Assembly (NCBI GenBank): GCA_037176885.1
Contig: JAWWNJ010000007.1
Coordinates: 186,001-250,000 of the forward strand
Direction: 5' to 3'
Source: Favolaschia claudopus
Taxonomy: Eukaryota; Basidiomycota; Agaricomycetes; Agaricales; Mycenaceae
Length of the DNA stretch: 64,000 nucleotides
In this document: positions 45,659 to 57,411 of the stretch, piece by piece
Numbering within the stretch: the first letter of the stretch is position 1
Layout: every line of letters begins with the position of its first letter
Position numbers and translations under genes: made by a program
The notes under the pieces: generated by a model
What the model was told of the DNA's origin: nothing
The model's input: only the letters and a program-made list of their open reading frames with translations
Databases searched by the model: none

Positions 45659-48250
45659 ATGATGGTGCGTCGCTCTGTTGCATCGAATGTTTTCTTGAGA
45701 ACTGACCTCAAGAACGCGTATTCTAGTTCCTTCGTTGGCCTTTTCCCGCTATGCTTCGCACTTTGCCGTCTGCACTGCTCACATTACACGTTTTCGACGA
45801 CCCACGAGTCCTCCAAAAGTCACCTCTTGATGTGCGCTGGATTCTCAAGCAGCTCTAAGAATGCTGCTGAAGCCCTGACTGTCCCGAAGGGGCTGGTTCT
45901 TCGAGGTGGAGACATCGAGGTCGTTACGATGCCAAGCGACACCTCCTTGTCGAACTGTCGTCCTGCGATCGATACGCTCGGCGGATGCTCTAGGATATGC
46001 TCTTCGATCTCATATGCTTCCCCGCGGACAGTCGTCATTGGGATCTTGTCGTATGTTCTCGACTCCCCCCAGTACTGATCGATTATCTCATAGCGAATTT
46101 AGTGTTCTCTGACGAGCGGTTATGGGCGTCGACCCTCCCATTATCGACGCTCTTCTGCTTATCAGCATTGTGACTCTGAAATGCTCGACGGCCGTGTCTA
46201 CTAGCGGCGGCAGTATGTCCCATCTGTAGATGCAGGGTCCCGTGCATGGAGGTTACTGCGAATGTGATCTATCTATGCATTCGTCTTCGGTACTCTCTGC
46301 CCCGCGACTATTAACCGTGCTGCTGCAATTGCAGGAGTGCGTCATTATCTCGCCGTAACGATCATGCTTCATCTAAAACCCATCCTCCACCGCGACGCAC
46401 TTCTCAACGCCCACCTCTTTTCACACACTCTCAGCGCAACGGATCCCTCGGCTTACGATCCTCAATGCTCGATCTCAGTGCTGCATATGTCGTCCAAAGT
46501 TTCGTCAACGTCGTTCGCTTGGGATGTATTGCCGGTGCCCCAACTCAAATAGGTTTCAATGCCGGCCAGCCTGTGCGACTGGGGGGGCAGAAATGTGCGG
46601 TTCTGAGTGGGACGCAAGATACAAAGACGTGTGTCTGTCGATACAAAACGTTTATGCGTCGCTGTCTCGACTCTTTTGGAGGCGAAAGAGCAACGGGGGC
46701 CGGACTGACGCCGCACTCCGTCGGTCCTTCGCACTTTCTATGACTACACCCACCTAGCTGTTACGGCCTCCGCTTTCCTATCACACGCACCATGCTGTTT
46801 ACGTAGCAGAATTTCTGCTTGCCACCAATTGCTTAGTCAGCAAAGACATTCATGCATTTGTTGTCCCAACCGTCTACCACGTCGGCCCTGGGGCGGCGGA
46901 TGACCCGGATGTACTCCACAGCATGTGGGTGCCGGCCTCGCGCCGGGTCACCAGCTACTCAAGTTCTATCGAGACTTGAAAGGCGCTGGATCCATCTTCA
47001 GTCCCGCTCTCTCTGTTCCACTTGGCTAGTCGTCGACTCGTCGTGTGCCCTGCCGGGACTCGGGTTCGTTCGCGGCAAATTTTCACTCAATCTCTCCCTC
47101 CGCTCGCTGGTCGCCATTCAGAAGCATGACATCTGTAGATTCTTTTCTGCCGCCGTGCCGATGACCCACGCATCCATTTTTCCAACCCGTACGAGTTACC
47201 CCGTCCTTTCCTCTCCCAGCAGACGCGACACGACTCTTCGCTGGCTCTGTCAATGGCTTAGTCAGCAGCCCTCACTTTCGCATTTGTTGTCGCCGAGGTC
47301 TAAGTTGACGAGACCGGGGGTGCGGATGGTCCGGGATGTGCTACCGATGATACTGCCCTGCTGCTGCTCCTCTTGCCGCTCCTCTTGTCTGCGCACATCG
47401 TTTTGTACGTGTTAGCCGGTCTGGAGCCGGGTCACCAGCACTTCGAATCTCAAGACTCAGATAGCGCTGGAGATACTTCCGAGCCCCCCCCCCCCCCCAT
47501 TCTTTTTTGGCTAGCTGTGTGTCGCTGGCGGGACTCGGTCGCTTGTTCGCGGTACATTCGCTCCGCCACCTCATCGTCCAGCAGCACGATCTTTCTACGT
47601 CTTTCCCCGGCCTTGCCAGCGAATGAACGTCCGCATTGTCGATTCGTACGATCCATACATGCCTCTCCTTCCCCAGTCTACGCCTCAGGATATTTTCGCC
47701 TTCATATCCTCTCCTTGCTGCTCTACTACGAACGCTTGGTGACCAATATTCACTGGTGCATTTGTTGTCGTAGATGTCTATGGCGATGACGCCGGGGAAG
47801 CGGATTATTCGGGATGTGTTGTCTACGATGTACTTCGGCTGCTTCCCCCTTCGCTGTGGCTCTTGTCATCGGAGATCGTTCTGGATGCGTGAGCCGCCGG
47901 CGGCCCTTCCGCAGCAAGCAAGATTTGTCATCGATTCAATCCCCTGCCCTCCCAATTGTACGTCCATCGGCGTCCTTGACTCGTATTACTCCTATCCGGT
48001 GATCGTGTTCCAGTGGATGCTATGCTTTCTTGGCCGTATCGTATGGTCCTTGCCCATTGATCAGTGGGCCAGCTTCGCCCATGCAATTTTTGTGCCGAAC
48101 ATCTGTATTGGCGGCGCTGGGGAAGCGGATCATCCGGGATGCATTTGTTGAGCCGTTCTCCTGCTGCCGCCCTTCTCCCTGTGGCTCGCGTCGTCCCAGA
48201 TCGTTCTGGATGCCTTAGCCGGGCGACAATCACCGTCTCGTCCTTCGCTC
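45659..48250 (+). pseudogene. Degenerate tandem array B
   Basis: Units start near 45900, 46465, 46845, 47252, 47740 and 48056. Open fragments include TVPKGLVLRGGDIEVVTMPS, AAYVVQSFVNVVRLGCIAG and, in the unit at 47252, DETGGADGPGC with SAHIVLYVLAGLEPG. GCTTAGTCAGC precedes the units at 46845 and 47252. Stops and frameshifts prevent a continuous protein. Peptide-level similarity with array A suggests that an ancestral gene was once translated. Confidence 0.55.
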
Positions 48251-49131
48251 TTCGCTCTCATGAGCCGAATAACTCTCTACACGGCTAGCCTACCCACCCA
48301 CTCGCAAATGGCCGGCTGGGCTCATTGGTTTCTCGTATGTACTGGTTACCGATCCTACCTTCATTAAGCAGACATCCTTTGCTACATCATGATATTATCA
48401 TCTTCCCGTAGTCGTCGGCACACAAACCCATCCTGTTCATACATCTCCCGGTTGTGTTTTTGATGAGGCTGAACGCTTCTAGAGTTCAAAAATGCGACGG
48501 GAATGAGTGGGCCGCATCGGGCGAGGGATCGTGGGTAACACTTGGGTAACGCGGCCATTCGATACAACCAAGTACCTGAAATGGGAAGAGCAAGGCAATG
48601 GGGGATCATCATGGTACGAGACATATCACACTGAGTCGCTGAAAATTGGAACGTTGTCGCGCTTGTCAGAAAGCTTAAGCAATTAGAAAGTACTTAAGTT
48701 CCGTATACAGTTCACGAAGAAGATGCCTTTTTTTGGAGGTACGCCGCGTTGCGAGCTCTATAGTTTTGTTTCATTCCGTCCTTATAGGCGTGCCTCGGCG
48801 AAGCTCACTCGGGCATCGGAGCTTTCCCTGGACCTTAGTCTTGGCAGAACGGTGACCAAGTTGGTCGGCTGTCTATGAGCAGTTCTACGATGTCTTTATA
48901 CATCAAGGAGTTTGTTCTTACACCGATACTTGGTTCAATTCAACATTCTTCATGGGAGAGTGAACACGCCGTTCCGGTCATGGTGTACTTGAATCCAAAT
49001 ATGTTCGTCATCGTTCTGGGTGAAGACTCGGAGAGGAACAAACCCAAATATCAGAGCGTTGAGAGTATAAAGAGGGAGAGAGTTCGCCGGAGAAAAGCAA
49101 GTCACTTACAAGTTCGACTCCTGCTACTGAA

Positions 49132-49678
49132 ATGAAGTTCACCGCTGCTTTCCTCACTCTCATTCCCTTCGTCGCGGCGATGCCGCCTGTCCTCGAACGT
49201 TCGGCGAACGCGACCGACAGCTACCAAGAGGTAGCGCTCTCTCGCTGTCCCTTATAACTCTTCGCTCATCTTGAATCATACCTACAGCTCGTCGGCCGCA
49301 CTCAAGGCAACGTGTAAGCCGAGGCGGGCTGAACTGATTACTCGTTGACACCTCTTCCCCAGCTTTGTCTGCGTCGACGCGGGATTCAACCCCCCCTGCC
49401 AAACGTTCCACGGCAACAGTGGACAATGCGTCAACTTCCCCGCCGAATTCAACGACGACATCACCGCCGTCGGACCTGACTCGGGCCAAGACTGCTTCTT
49501 CTTCATGTACGCCGCCGTGCTGTCGACGAAAACTTGAGCGAAACTCACTAGAGTGCATTTGTTCAGCGACGGCGACTGCACGAACGCGCAGTTGGGACCG
49601 ATTCGCAGCCCAGGGATCTCCGACTTGAATGTCGCCGCCACGGTCGCGTTCAACGACCACATCTCTTCGTTCAAGTGA
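49132..49678 (+). CDS. Small secreted cysteine-containing protein, copy B
   Basis: Exons 49132-49230, 49288-49313, 49363-49506 and 49567-49678 (phases 0, 2, 2) encode 126 residues with a signal peptide cleaved near FVAAMP. The mature domain has five cysteines and the two Ca-binding-like segments NDDITA and NDHISS typical of beta/gamma-crystallin folds. The upstream 190 bases, including GGTTCAATTCAACATTCTTC, are shared with copy C almost base for base. The very small second exon (26 bases) keeps the frame and the LVGRTQGNV segment. Confidence 0.8.
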
Positions 49679-50439
49679 GCGCCTACATTGAGAATTCATT
49701 CGTTCCTCTTTTGACTTCGGGGGATTATTAGGTGCTTCTTCGGGTGAAGTAATAACTCGAGCTAAGGTGGCCGCATAGTAGCTTTAATTAGGAAGATCTT
49801 GGAGGCTTGGTCATATTCGTAGTCTCGTAGATAACCCTGCTGCATGCGAGCTTGTATTCTTGTTTGATTTTAAAGATATCATCGTCAATGGAGTAAATTG
49901 TTTGTTTTGTGAACTGGCTGAGCCTGTGCTGGAGTTTAACAAACGACGAGTCTTGCGATGAATACCCGATTTGTGCTCGATTGAGGAGGAAATTTGCAGT
50001 GATCCAAGCTTGGGATGGTGAGACTGTATATCCAGCATGTGACTCATTGATATCAGATCACAACACCGTGTCTCCTCCCGCCCAACTCGGATCCCGTCCT
50101 TCATCGCTTTCATCGCTGCGTCTGCTCCTCTGAAGTGCTGCTCTAGATGTAATCGCGGGTGCCCTTTGGGTCGAGTGGCTTGGAAAACCCGCTGTAGTGA
50201 CTGCTTCTCCCACGTTGTCCTCAAGTTTCTTGGGTTCTATCGAATTTATCCACCTCTTTTCTGGCTTTTTCGAGCTCTACAAGTCAATCAAACGTACAGT
50301 ACTGCCGCGGCTGAGGGTATCTGAGGGGAGATAACTTCCGTGTGAATACCACTCAACGCCTCCAAAGGCTGGGTACAGTTACGACGCATTGGAAGCATCT
50401 TCAATACACCTTCGGGGCATATCCTTGGTTTGAGTTTTC

Positions 50440-52790
50440 CGGTGGATGATCACGATGGTCCGTCACGCTGCCGCATTCTATGTTTTATCGAAAATTTACC
50501 CAAGACTGCATATCCTAGCCTACTCGCCGCCTCCACCCCGCGCTCCGTCTTCGACGTTGCTCACGCTATACGTTTTCGACGACCCACGGTGTCCGCAGAG
50601 GCAACATCTCGATGTATGCGGGAGTCTCAAAATCTCTGAGCATGCCACTGATGCCCGCAACTGTCCCGAACGAGCTCGTTCTTCGAGATGAAGACATCGA
50701 GGTCGCTATTGCCCGTCGACCACATCCTTGTCAATTTGTCTTTCTGTGATCGATCCGCCCAGCGGGTGCTCCGGTTCTATCTCGTATCCTCCCCCACTGG
50801 CAGTCAGTATGTCTTCAATTGCGTCCTTGCCGCCCAAGTACTGATCATAGCATTGGAAGCTATTGTTCTCTCACCAGCGGGGATTGGCATTGTCGACGCT
50901 TTTCTGCTCAACAGCACTTTGACTGCGAATCGCTCGACGACCGGATTTACTGGCGGCGTTAGTTTGCCTCGTCTGCACATGAAGTTCCCGTGCATGGAGG
51001 CTTTGGCCAATGCGGTCTAACTACGCATCGGACCGCGGCACTCCATGGTTCGGAAACATCTACCCTGCTGTTACAACCGCAGGAGTTCGTCTTCATCTCG
51101 CCATAACGACTCGACTTCAGCCAAGTGTGATTCCCCACCTCGAAGCACTTCGCACCTCCCGCCCCTCTCCGCATATACCGAGACCAGCGGATACTCCGGC
51201 CTACAATGCTCGATGCCTGCTCCCTGTGCTGCATTTGTTGTCGCAGGCTTCGTCGCCGTCGTTCGGCTGGGGGTGTATTGCCGGTCCCGCAGTGTCAAAC
51301 AGATTGGCCAGCCTGTGCGATTTGAGGCGCAATTGTGCGGTGCTGGGTGGAGCTCGACACCCACCGATGCGGCCCTGTCGATACAGTGCGGTACTGTGTC
51401 GCCGTATTCATGCTATCAGTTCTTTCAGAAGCAGAGGAGCGACGGACGACCGGCTTCCAGCACGCGTGGCTTCCAGTTCCATCTTCCGCATCCCATCGGT
51501 CGCTCGCGCGTCCTTGTCCTAAACCGCCCTAATTCTTGCAGCCTTTTCGCGCTCACGTCGGAGCCCTAGCTCTGTTTTCCTCGCCGCATCTCTTGTTGCC
51601 GATTTGCTTAGTCAGCAACAGACACTTGCGCACTTTTCGTCCAACCTGTCTATCCTGACGGGTCTGGGGTGGCGGATAGCCCGGGATGTACTCTTCACTA
51701 CGTCGGCCTACTACGTATGCCCATAAGACTCCCGTCGGCGTGGAGGGGTTTTCATGTGCTACCCGGGGATTCCGGGAAGATCACGGCCAACGAAGTATGA
51801 TTCAAGCGGATTCCCAGGAGCTTGGATTTTGGTGGACCATCCATACACTTCTCGCTCCCCCCAGTGTCACTGGTACTCGCGTTCGGCCGACCCTCCTTCG
51901 TCACCAGGATTCACCTAAGATTGACTTCTTAGTCGCATACATACACGCATCCTTATCCTCGACACGTACGGCTTTCTCGATATCTTTTCTTTTGGGCGGA
52001 GCTTCCAAGACGCTTCCTTCGACTAGGAGTCTCTTCGCCGCCCACACCGACGAATGCTCAGTCCGGCTGTTCTCGGTATCCCCTCGCCACCCTGTCGCCT
52101 TGCACCTTTGAATTTTGTGGGCATGACATCTCTACAATCGGTTTTTCCCGCCCTACGGCTCGCCTACGCAGTTTTATCTTCGACTCACACTACTCCCTGG
52201 TCCCTCCTGTGTCTCCAGATGCTTCAAAATGGTTTTGTGACCATATTATATCATCTCCGTCGCTTGCTTAGTCAGCAAACCGCAGCTACGCATCTTTGGG
52301 TGAAGACGGCGTCTTCGATGGCGCCGTGGTTGCGGATGGGCCGGGATGTATTCCTCGAGATGTGATCTCGCTTCTGCCTACCTCGCTGCGGCCCATATTG
52401 TCGGAGATCGTTCTGGATGCGGTAGCCGCCTGGTCGCAAGCAAGATTGTCTTCGATTTCATTCCCTGCCCTCGCGATGATAGACTTCTCCGCCTCCTCTG
52501 CCTGCACAGCTTCTGCGCCGCTCTACCCTTTCCGCGGATCCTCCAAGATGCTTTCCTTGCCGTATTGTAGGGTCGCTGTCAATTGATTGGTCTGCAAACT
52601 ACATTCGTGCAATTTTTGTGCCAGAGATTCATATTGACGGTGTTGGAGGGCAGTATCGTTCGGGATGCCTTCCTTATCATGTGCTCCCGCTGACGCCTTC
52701 GTCTCCGTGGGTCGCGTCGTCTCAGATCGTTCTGCATGCGTTAGCCGCTCGATGGTCACCATCCCGTCCTTCGCTCTCACCGTGATTCTT
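50440..52790 (+). pseudogene. Degenerate tandem array C
   Basis: The most decayed of the three arrays. Recognisable pieces are CAAFVVAGFVAVVRLG (about 51225-51275), the GCTTAGTCAGCAA units at 51603 and 52264, and SPWVASSQIVLHALAARW near 52705-52760. The first unit near 50660, homologous to TVPKGLVLRGGD in A and B, is frameshifted. No continuous gene. Confidence 0.5.
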
Positions 52791-52791
52791 C

Positions 52792-53215
52792 TAAGGTAGC
52801 GGCCAGACATGTACGGTTACCCCACGTGATTTCACCGTTTTGAGAAGAAGTAGTCCGGTTGACCTGTATTTGAGAGGAATTAAAGAATCCGGCTCAACAG
52901 TTCTATAAAGACTCGTAATGCCTACATACATGCACTTGAAACTTAGAAAAAGCTGCAGAACTGAGGGACTAGTTCCCAATTGATGCAAAACGAAGGATTT
53001 GATGGGATTTGTGAAGTCTCCCATCAATTTGGGAACTAGTCCTCCAGTTCTCACTGGGCGTGACCATAATTTGATTGGTGAGTCTTTAGAACATATTTGC
53101 ATAGAACTGTTGAGCCAGATTCTTTATTTTCCCTCAAATACAGGTCAAACGGACTACTTCTTCTCAAAAAGGCGAAATCACGTGGGGTAACCGTACATGT
53201 CTGGCCGCTACCTTA
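52792..53215. mobile_element. 0.42-kb foldback MITE
   Basis: The ends are inverted repeats of over 110 bases, beginning AGGTAGCGGCCAGACATGTA on each strand and flanked by TA (52792-52793 and 53214-53215), consistent with a Tc1/mariner-type TA target duplication. A second inverted repeat (GGACTAGTTCCCAA / TTGGGAACTAGTCC) lies inside, so most of the element can fold into one long hairpin. It has no coding capacity. Corresponding sites in modules A and B lack it, so it inserted after the duplication. Confidence 0.85.
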
Positions 53216-54202
53216 CGAATGCTCTGTGTTGTCTATCAACGTGGGCAAAAGCAGTACACGAGTCTAGCATGCGGCAGACGAAAGCATATGAGGGCATTAC
53301 TTCTCAGGTGACTAGCCTGAGCTGTGTCAGAGGGAGCGAAAAACCAAGACCTTCCTCTTGTCGCAGACGAAGTAGCAACTGTCGAACATTCCCTAACGTC
53401 AGCGTATCGGACATAAGGCACACGAGTAGAGCGGCTCTTTACACAGTCAACTTATTCATCCACTGGCGGAACTCATGAGTCATCGGTCTTCGACTCTTCG
53501 TACTCTCTACCGATCCTAAAAAAACCTTCACTAAGCAGACATCCTTTGCAATATCATCTTCCCGCAGTCGCCGGGACACAGAGCTATCTTGTTCATACAT
53601 CTACCGGTTGGGTTTCTAATGAGGCTGAGCGCTCATAGAGCTGAAGCATGTCAGGGGGAATCGTGGGTAATGCGGTCGATACAACCAAGTTTCTCCAAAG
53701 GGGACGAAAGAAAACATTGTAATACGAGCCATATATCACATTGAGTCGGAAATCATGGGAACGATCTTCTCAGCGTATTCGCGCTCGTCGGAAAATAAAT
53801 CAATATAAAAATCAAGAACAAGACGCATTTCACGGAGGTATGTACTCGGCGTTGCGGGCTCTATGGTATTGTTTCATTCCGTCCTCGCAGGCGCGCTTTC
53901 CCTTGGCTCGCTTCGGCGTACTCGGAATTTGCCCTTAGTTTTGGCAAAGCGGTGACCAAACTGGTCGGCCGCCTATTTGAGTTTATTCTTGCACCGATAC
54001 TTGGTTCAATTCAACATTCTTCATGGGAGAGTGAACACGCCGTTCCGGTCATGGTGTACTTGAATCCAAATATGTTCGTCATCGTTCTGGGTGAAGACTC
54101 GGAGAGGAACAAACCCAAATATCAGAGCGTTGAGAGTATAAAGAGGGAGAGAGTTCGCCGGAGAAAAGCAAGTCACTTACAAGTTCGACTCTTGCTACTG
54201 AA

Positions 54203-54749
54203 ATGAAGTTCACCGCTGCTTTCCTCACTCTCATTCCCTTCGTCGCGGCGATGCCGCCTGTCCTCGAACGTTCGGCGAACGCGACCGACAGCTACCAAGA
54301 GGTAGCGCTCTCTCGCTGTCCCTTATAACTCTTCGCTCATCTTGAATCATACCTACAGCTCGTCGGCCGCACTCAAGGCAACGTGTAAGCCGAGGCGGGC
54401 TGAACTGATTACTCGTTGACACCTCTTCCCCAGCTTTGTCTGCGTCGACGCGGGATTCAACCCCCCCTGCCAAACGTTCCACGGCAACAGTGGACAATGC
54501 GTCAACTTCCCCGCCGAATTCAACGACGACATCACCGCCGTCGGACCTGACTCGGGCCAAGACTGCTTCTTCTTCATGTACGCCGCCGTGCTGTCGACGA
54601 AAACTTGAGCGAAACTCACTAGAGTGCATTTGTTCAGCGACGGCGACTGCACGAACGCGCAGTTGGGACCGATTCGCAGCCCAGGGATCTCCGACTTGAA
54701 TGTCGCCGCCACGGTCGCGTTCAACGACCACATCTCTTCGTTCAAGTGA
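54203..54749 (+). CDS. Small secreted cysteine-containing protein, copy C
   Basis: Four exons at the copy B positions plus 5071. The protein is identical to copy B as far as I can compare, and only one base differs just upstream of the start (CTCCTGCTACTG versus CTCTTGCTACTG). The near identity of this block, against clearly diverged arrays on its left, points to recent gene conversion or selection for dosage. Predicted secreted, beta/gamma-crystallin-like, function unknown. Confidence 0.8.
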
Positions 54750-55090
54750 GCGCCTACATTGAGAATTCATTCGTTCCTCTTTTGACTTCGGGGGATCATC
54801 AGGTGCTTCTTCGGGTGAAGTAATAACTCGAGCTAAGGTGGCCGCATAGTAGCTTTAATTGAGAAGATCTTGGAGGCTTGGTCATATTCGTAGTCTTGTA
54901 GATCACTCGGCTGCATGCGAGCTTTTTTTGTTTGATTTCAAAGGTATCATCGTCAATGGAGTAAATTGTTTGCTGTGAACTGGCTGAGCCTGTGCTGGAG
55001 TTGTAACAAATGACGAGTCTTGCGATGAATACCCGATTTGAGCTCGACTGAGGAGGAAATTTGCAGTGATCCAGGCTTGGAATCCTAACC

Positions 55091-55671
55091 GAGCCCGAGG
55101 TGAGACTCCAAATCCAGCCGCCGGCCTAAAATCTCCTCTATCCGGTCGTCAGAAGGCGGGGACCGCGATGAACACAACCTAGCCAGCAGGAAGATACAGT
55201 AGAAGGACGGAAGTCAATGACATTGAAGAGGTTCAACGTATTCACGAACACGCATACCGGCGGCAAAAACGGATGACCTTGCGCTGGAAGTTGAGAACTG
55301 AGTTGAACTCGAGACAACAAAGCAGGAGGAAAGCGATACTTTTCAGTAACAGTCACTGTGCGGAACCGACTACAAAAAATTCAAAGTTTCAAAGCCCGTT
55401 AGAGCGGGGCGATGTACACTAGATGACAAGGTTCCAAGTTGACCAGAAATGCGATGAATATACCCCTCATCTATACAATCGAATTTGAATCGTCAGTATG
55501 TGTCTGGACACCACAACGAAAGAGAGGACGGACCAATTGGGTCTCTATTCAGCATGTACATGCATTCACATTTCAAATCTCCAAGAAACTCAAGAAAGCA
55601 GCTCCCAACCTGCCCACTCTTTCCCGTTCCCTTCCTCAACTCACCCTTTTCCCTGTTTTTTTCTTCTTATT
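55091..55671. other. Intergenic between module C and the F-box gene
   Basis: No supported gene. Short open frames here are overlaps of the F-box gene's last exon or low-complexity. Confidence 0.4.
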
Positions 55672-57411
55672 CTAAAGATAATCCAACTCTCCAAAAACTC
55701 CGCCAACATCCGTATACTGCCTGCCCCGCCCCAACTCACCCCTTACCCACGCACGCATCTCCCACGGGACGTATGCGTTCCATTCGCTCCCCGCACTTGG
55801 GTCCCAGCGCTGCCATTGGACGAATGCTGCGAAGCGGGCGCTGAGGAGGAGGGGGAAGGTTTGTGTGAGCGGGGTGGAGAGGAGTTCGAGCTGGAGTTGG
55901 AGGTCCCAGAGGTGGGGGTTGGCGCGGATGGATGTCGAGGAAGAGGATGAGGGAGAGTGAGAGAATTCAAGGCGCAGTTCGCGGAGAGGGAGCGGATGGG
56001 AGGAGGGCGAGGGGGGAGGCCATTTGGTGCACAGGTCAATGATCGCCTAGCAATTGCGGGTTCAGTATCATCGCAGGACGGACGGGATATAAGTAATAAC
56101 TAAAACGCACATCACGGAACTGCTCCGTCGTCTCCACAACGCTATCCGTCTCAAAATTCAAATGATCATAGACCAACACAAGTACCCTTAACCCTCTAAA
56201 ATGCTTGAACAAAGGAAGCGCGAAATACACATGTTGAGGGATCTGCAGCTCCGTGAGGGAATCCGCCATCGGCACAAGAAATGCGATATCTTTCACGGTC
56301 AGGCGGGGGAGGGTGGGGAAGTGCAAGATATCGGCGTTAACACCAGCAGCGTCTTGGAAATATCTGGTCTCCGTCCCTGTGAGGGCTAGTTTCTGCAACG
56401 CCCGCCCGCCTCCGGCGCTGAATGCTGAGAGCAAACAGCTCGGGATGCTCAGCGCAGTGAGATCGTGCAGCGCCATGGCATCCAACGAAAGTGAACCCGC
56501 CGCACCGCCGCCGAGTTTGAGTTGGACGCTCGCGATGGTGAGGTCTGTGATGCTGGGGCTTTTGTTGAGGAAGTTGATGAGGGCGGGTACGTCTTCGATG
56601 TTGTGCAGTTCGAGCACGCGGAGATACGGGTGTTTGCGTTTGAGGAAGTATAGGCCGAAAGGCCAGGTGTTGGTTTTGAAGGTGGAGAGGTTGCGGAGGG
56701 GGATGGCGGAGGGTGGGAAGCATGATGATGACGATGACGAGGAAGAGAAGAATTCGAGCGTGTGGAGGGTGAGGGAGGAGAGGCCGATGAGTTGGGATTT
56801 GGTTAGTTCATCGTCGTCGAGAGTGCAGGAACGGAGACGGAGGGTTTTCAAGGTTTGTTTTGCTTTGACGGCGGTAGAGAGGAGGGTACGGCTGATGGGC
56901 GTATACTCGATGGTCATCGTCTCCACGTTGGGCATCAACCGCACCGCTCGCGCGTCCCGCTCCAAGAACGCTGAGGCGAATGGGACTCGCGCGCGGTCCG
57001 ACGACCAATCTCTGAACGTGCATTCTCGAACGAATGGAGCGATGTCGGCGGCAAATTGCGTCTCTTCTCCTTGCTCTGCAGAAGAGTGAGCAGACTGCAA
57101 TAAGAGCTTGCAAAAGCGGCCGTAGGTCGTGTTGGGTTGCTGGCCGGAGAATTCGAGGGAGCGGTATATGCGGGAGATGGAGACGGCGGAGAAGAAGCGG
57201 CAGACGCGGGCGAGATCAGATAGAATGCGCATGGAGTCTGCTGGGCTGGTTTTGTCGGAGGGTTCGAGGTAGGAGTAAATTTCAAGGTACACTTCGTGTG
57301 GGATTGGTGAGAGGATTCGTGAGCCGCGTCGCCGCGTTGGTGCTTGCGAAAGTTAGTTAATATGTGTCCTAAAGACTGAGAGACTGTAGACTTACTTGTC
57401 CATTCAAACAT
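55672..57411 (-). CDS. F-box protein with leucine-rich region
   Basis: Three exons: 57411-57396, 57342-56111 and 56046-55672, about 540 residues. The 16-base first exon (MFEWT) is needed to reach an ATG, and the join gives PTRRRGSRILSPIPHEVYLE, where IPHEVYLEIYSYLEPSDKTS is the F-box core. DLARVCRFFSAVSISRIYRS completes the box. The middle contains irregular leucine-rich lines (MPNVETMTIEYTPISRTL, LKTLRLRSCTLDDDEL, LRVLELHNIEDVPALI, LTALSIPSCLLSAF, LTELQIPQHVYFALPLF). The last exon is Trp-rich (FAAFVQWQRWDPSAGSEWNA). F-box proteins recruit substrates to SCF ubiquitin ligases via Skp1; the target here is unknown. Confidence 0.8.

Larger units (their letters stand above)
45300..50040 (+). repeat. 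Segmental duplication module B (direct copy)
   Basis: It has the same order as module A read in reverse and as module C: leader with CTGACACACAACCTGTCTCA, array from 45659, spacer with CATACAACCAAG, secreted protein gene at 49132 and a conserved tail with GAGTAAATTGTTTG. Modules B and C abut head to tail; their secreted protein genes are exactly 5071 bases apart. Confidence 0.8.
50045..55090 (+). repeat. Segmental duplication module C (direct copy)
   Basis: Third copy of the module, immediately downstream of B. The leader and array are more diverged from A and B than A and B are from each other, whereas the block from about 53975 to 54890, with the secreted protein gene, is nearly identical to B. 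It ends near the tail phrase GAGGAGGAAATTTGCAGTGA. It contains a foldback element absent from A and B. Confidence 0.78.

Noticed and set aside
47487..47500. C-homopolymer in array B as a regulatory or slippage site
   Set aside because: It lies in decayed, non-functional sequence; no frame depends on it.
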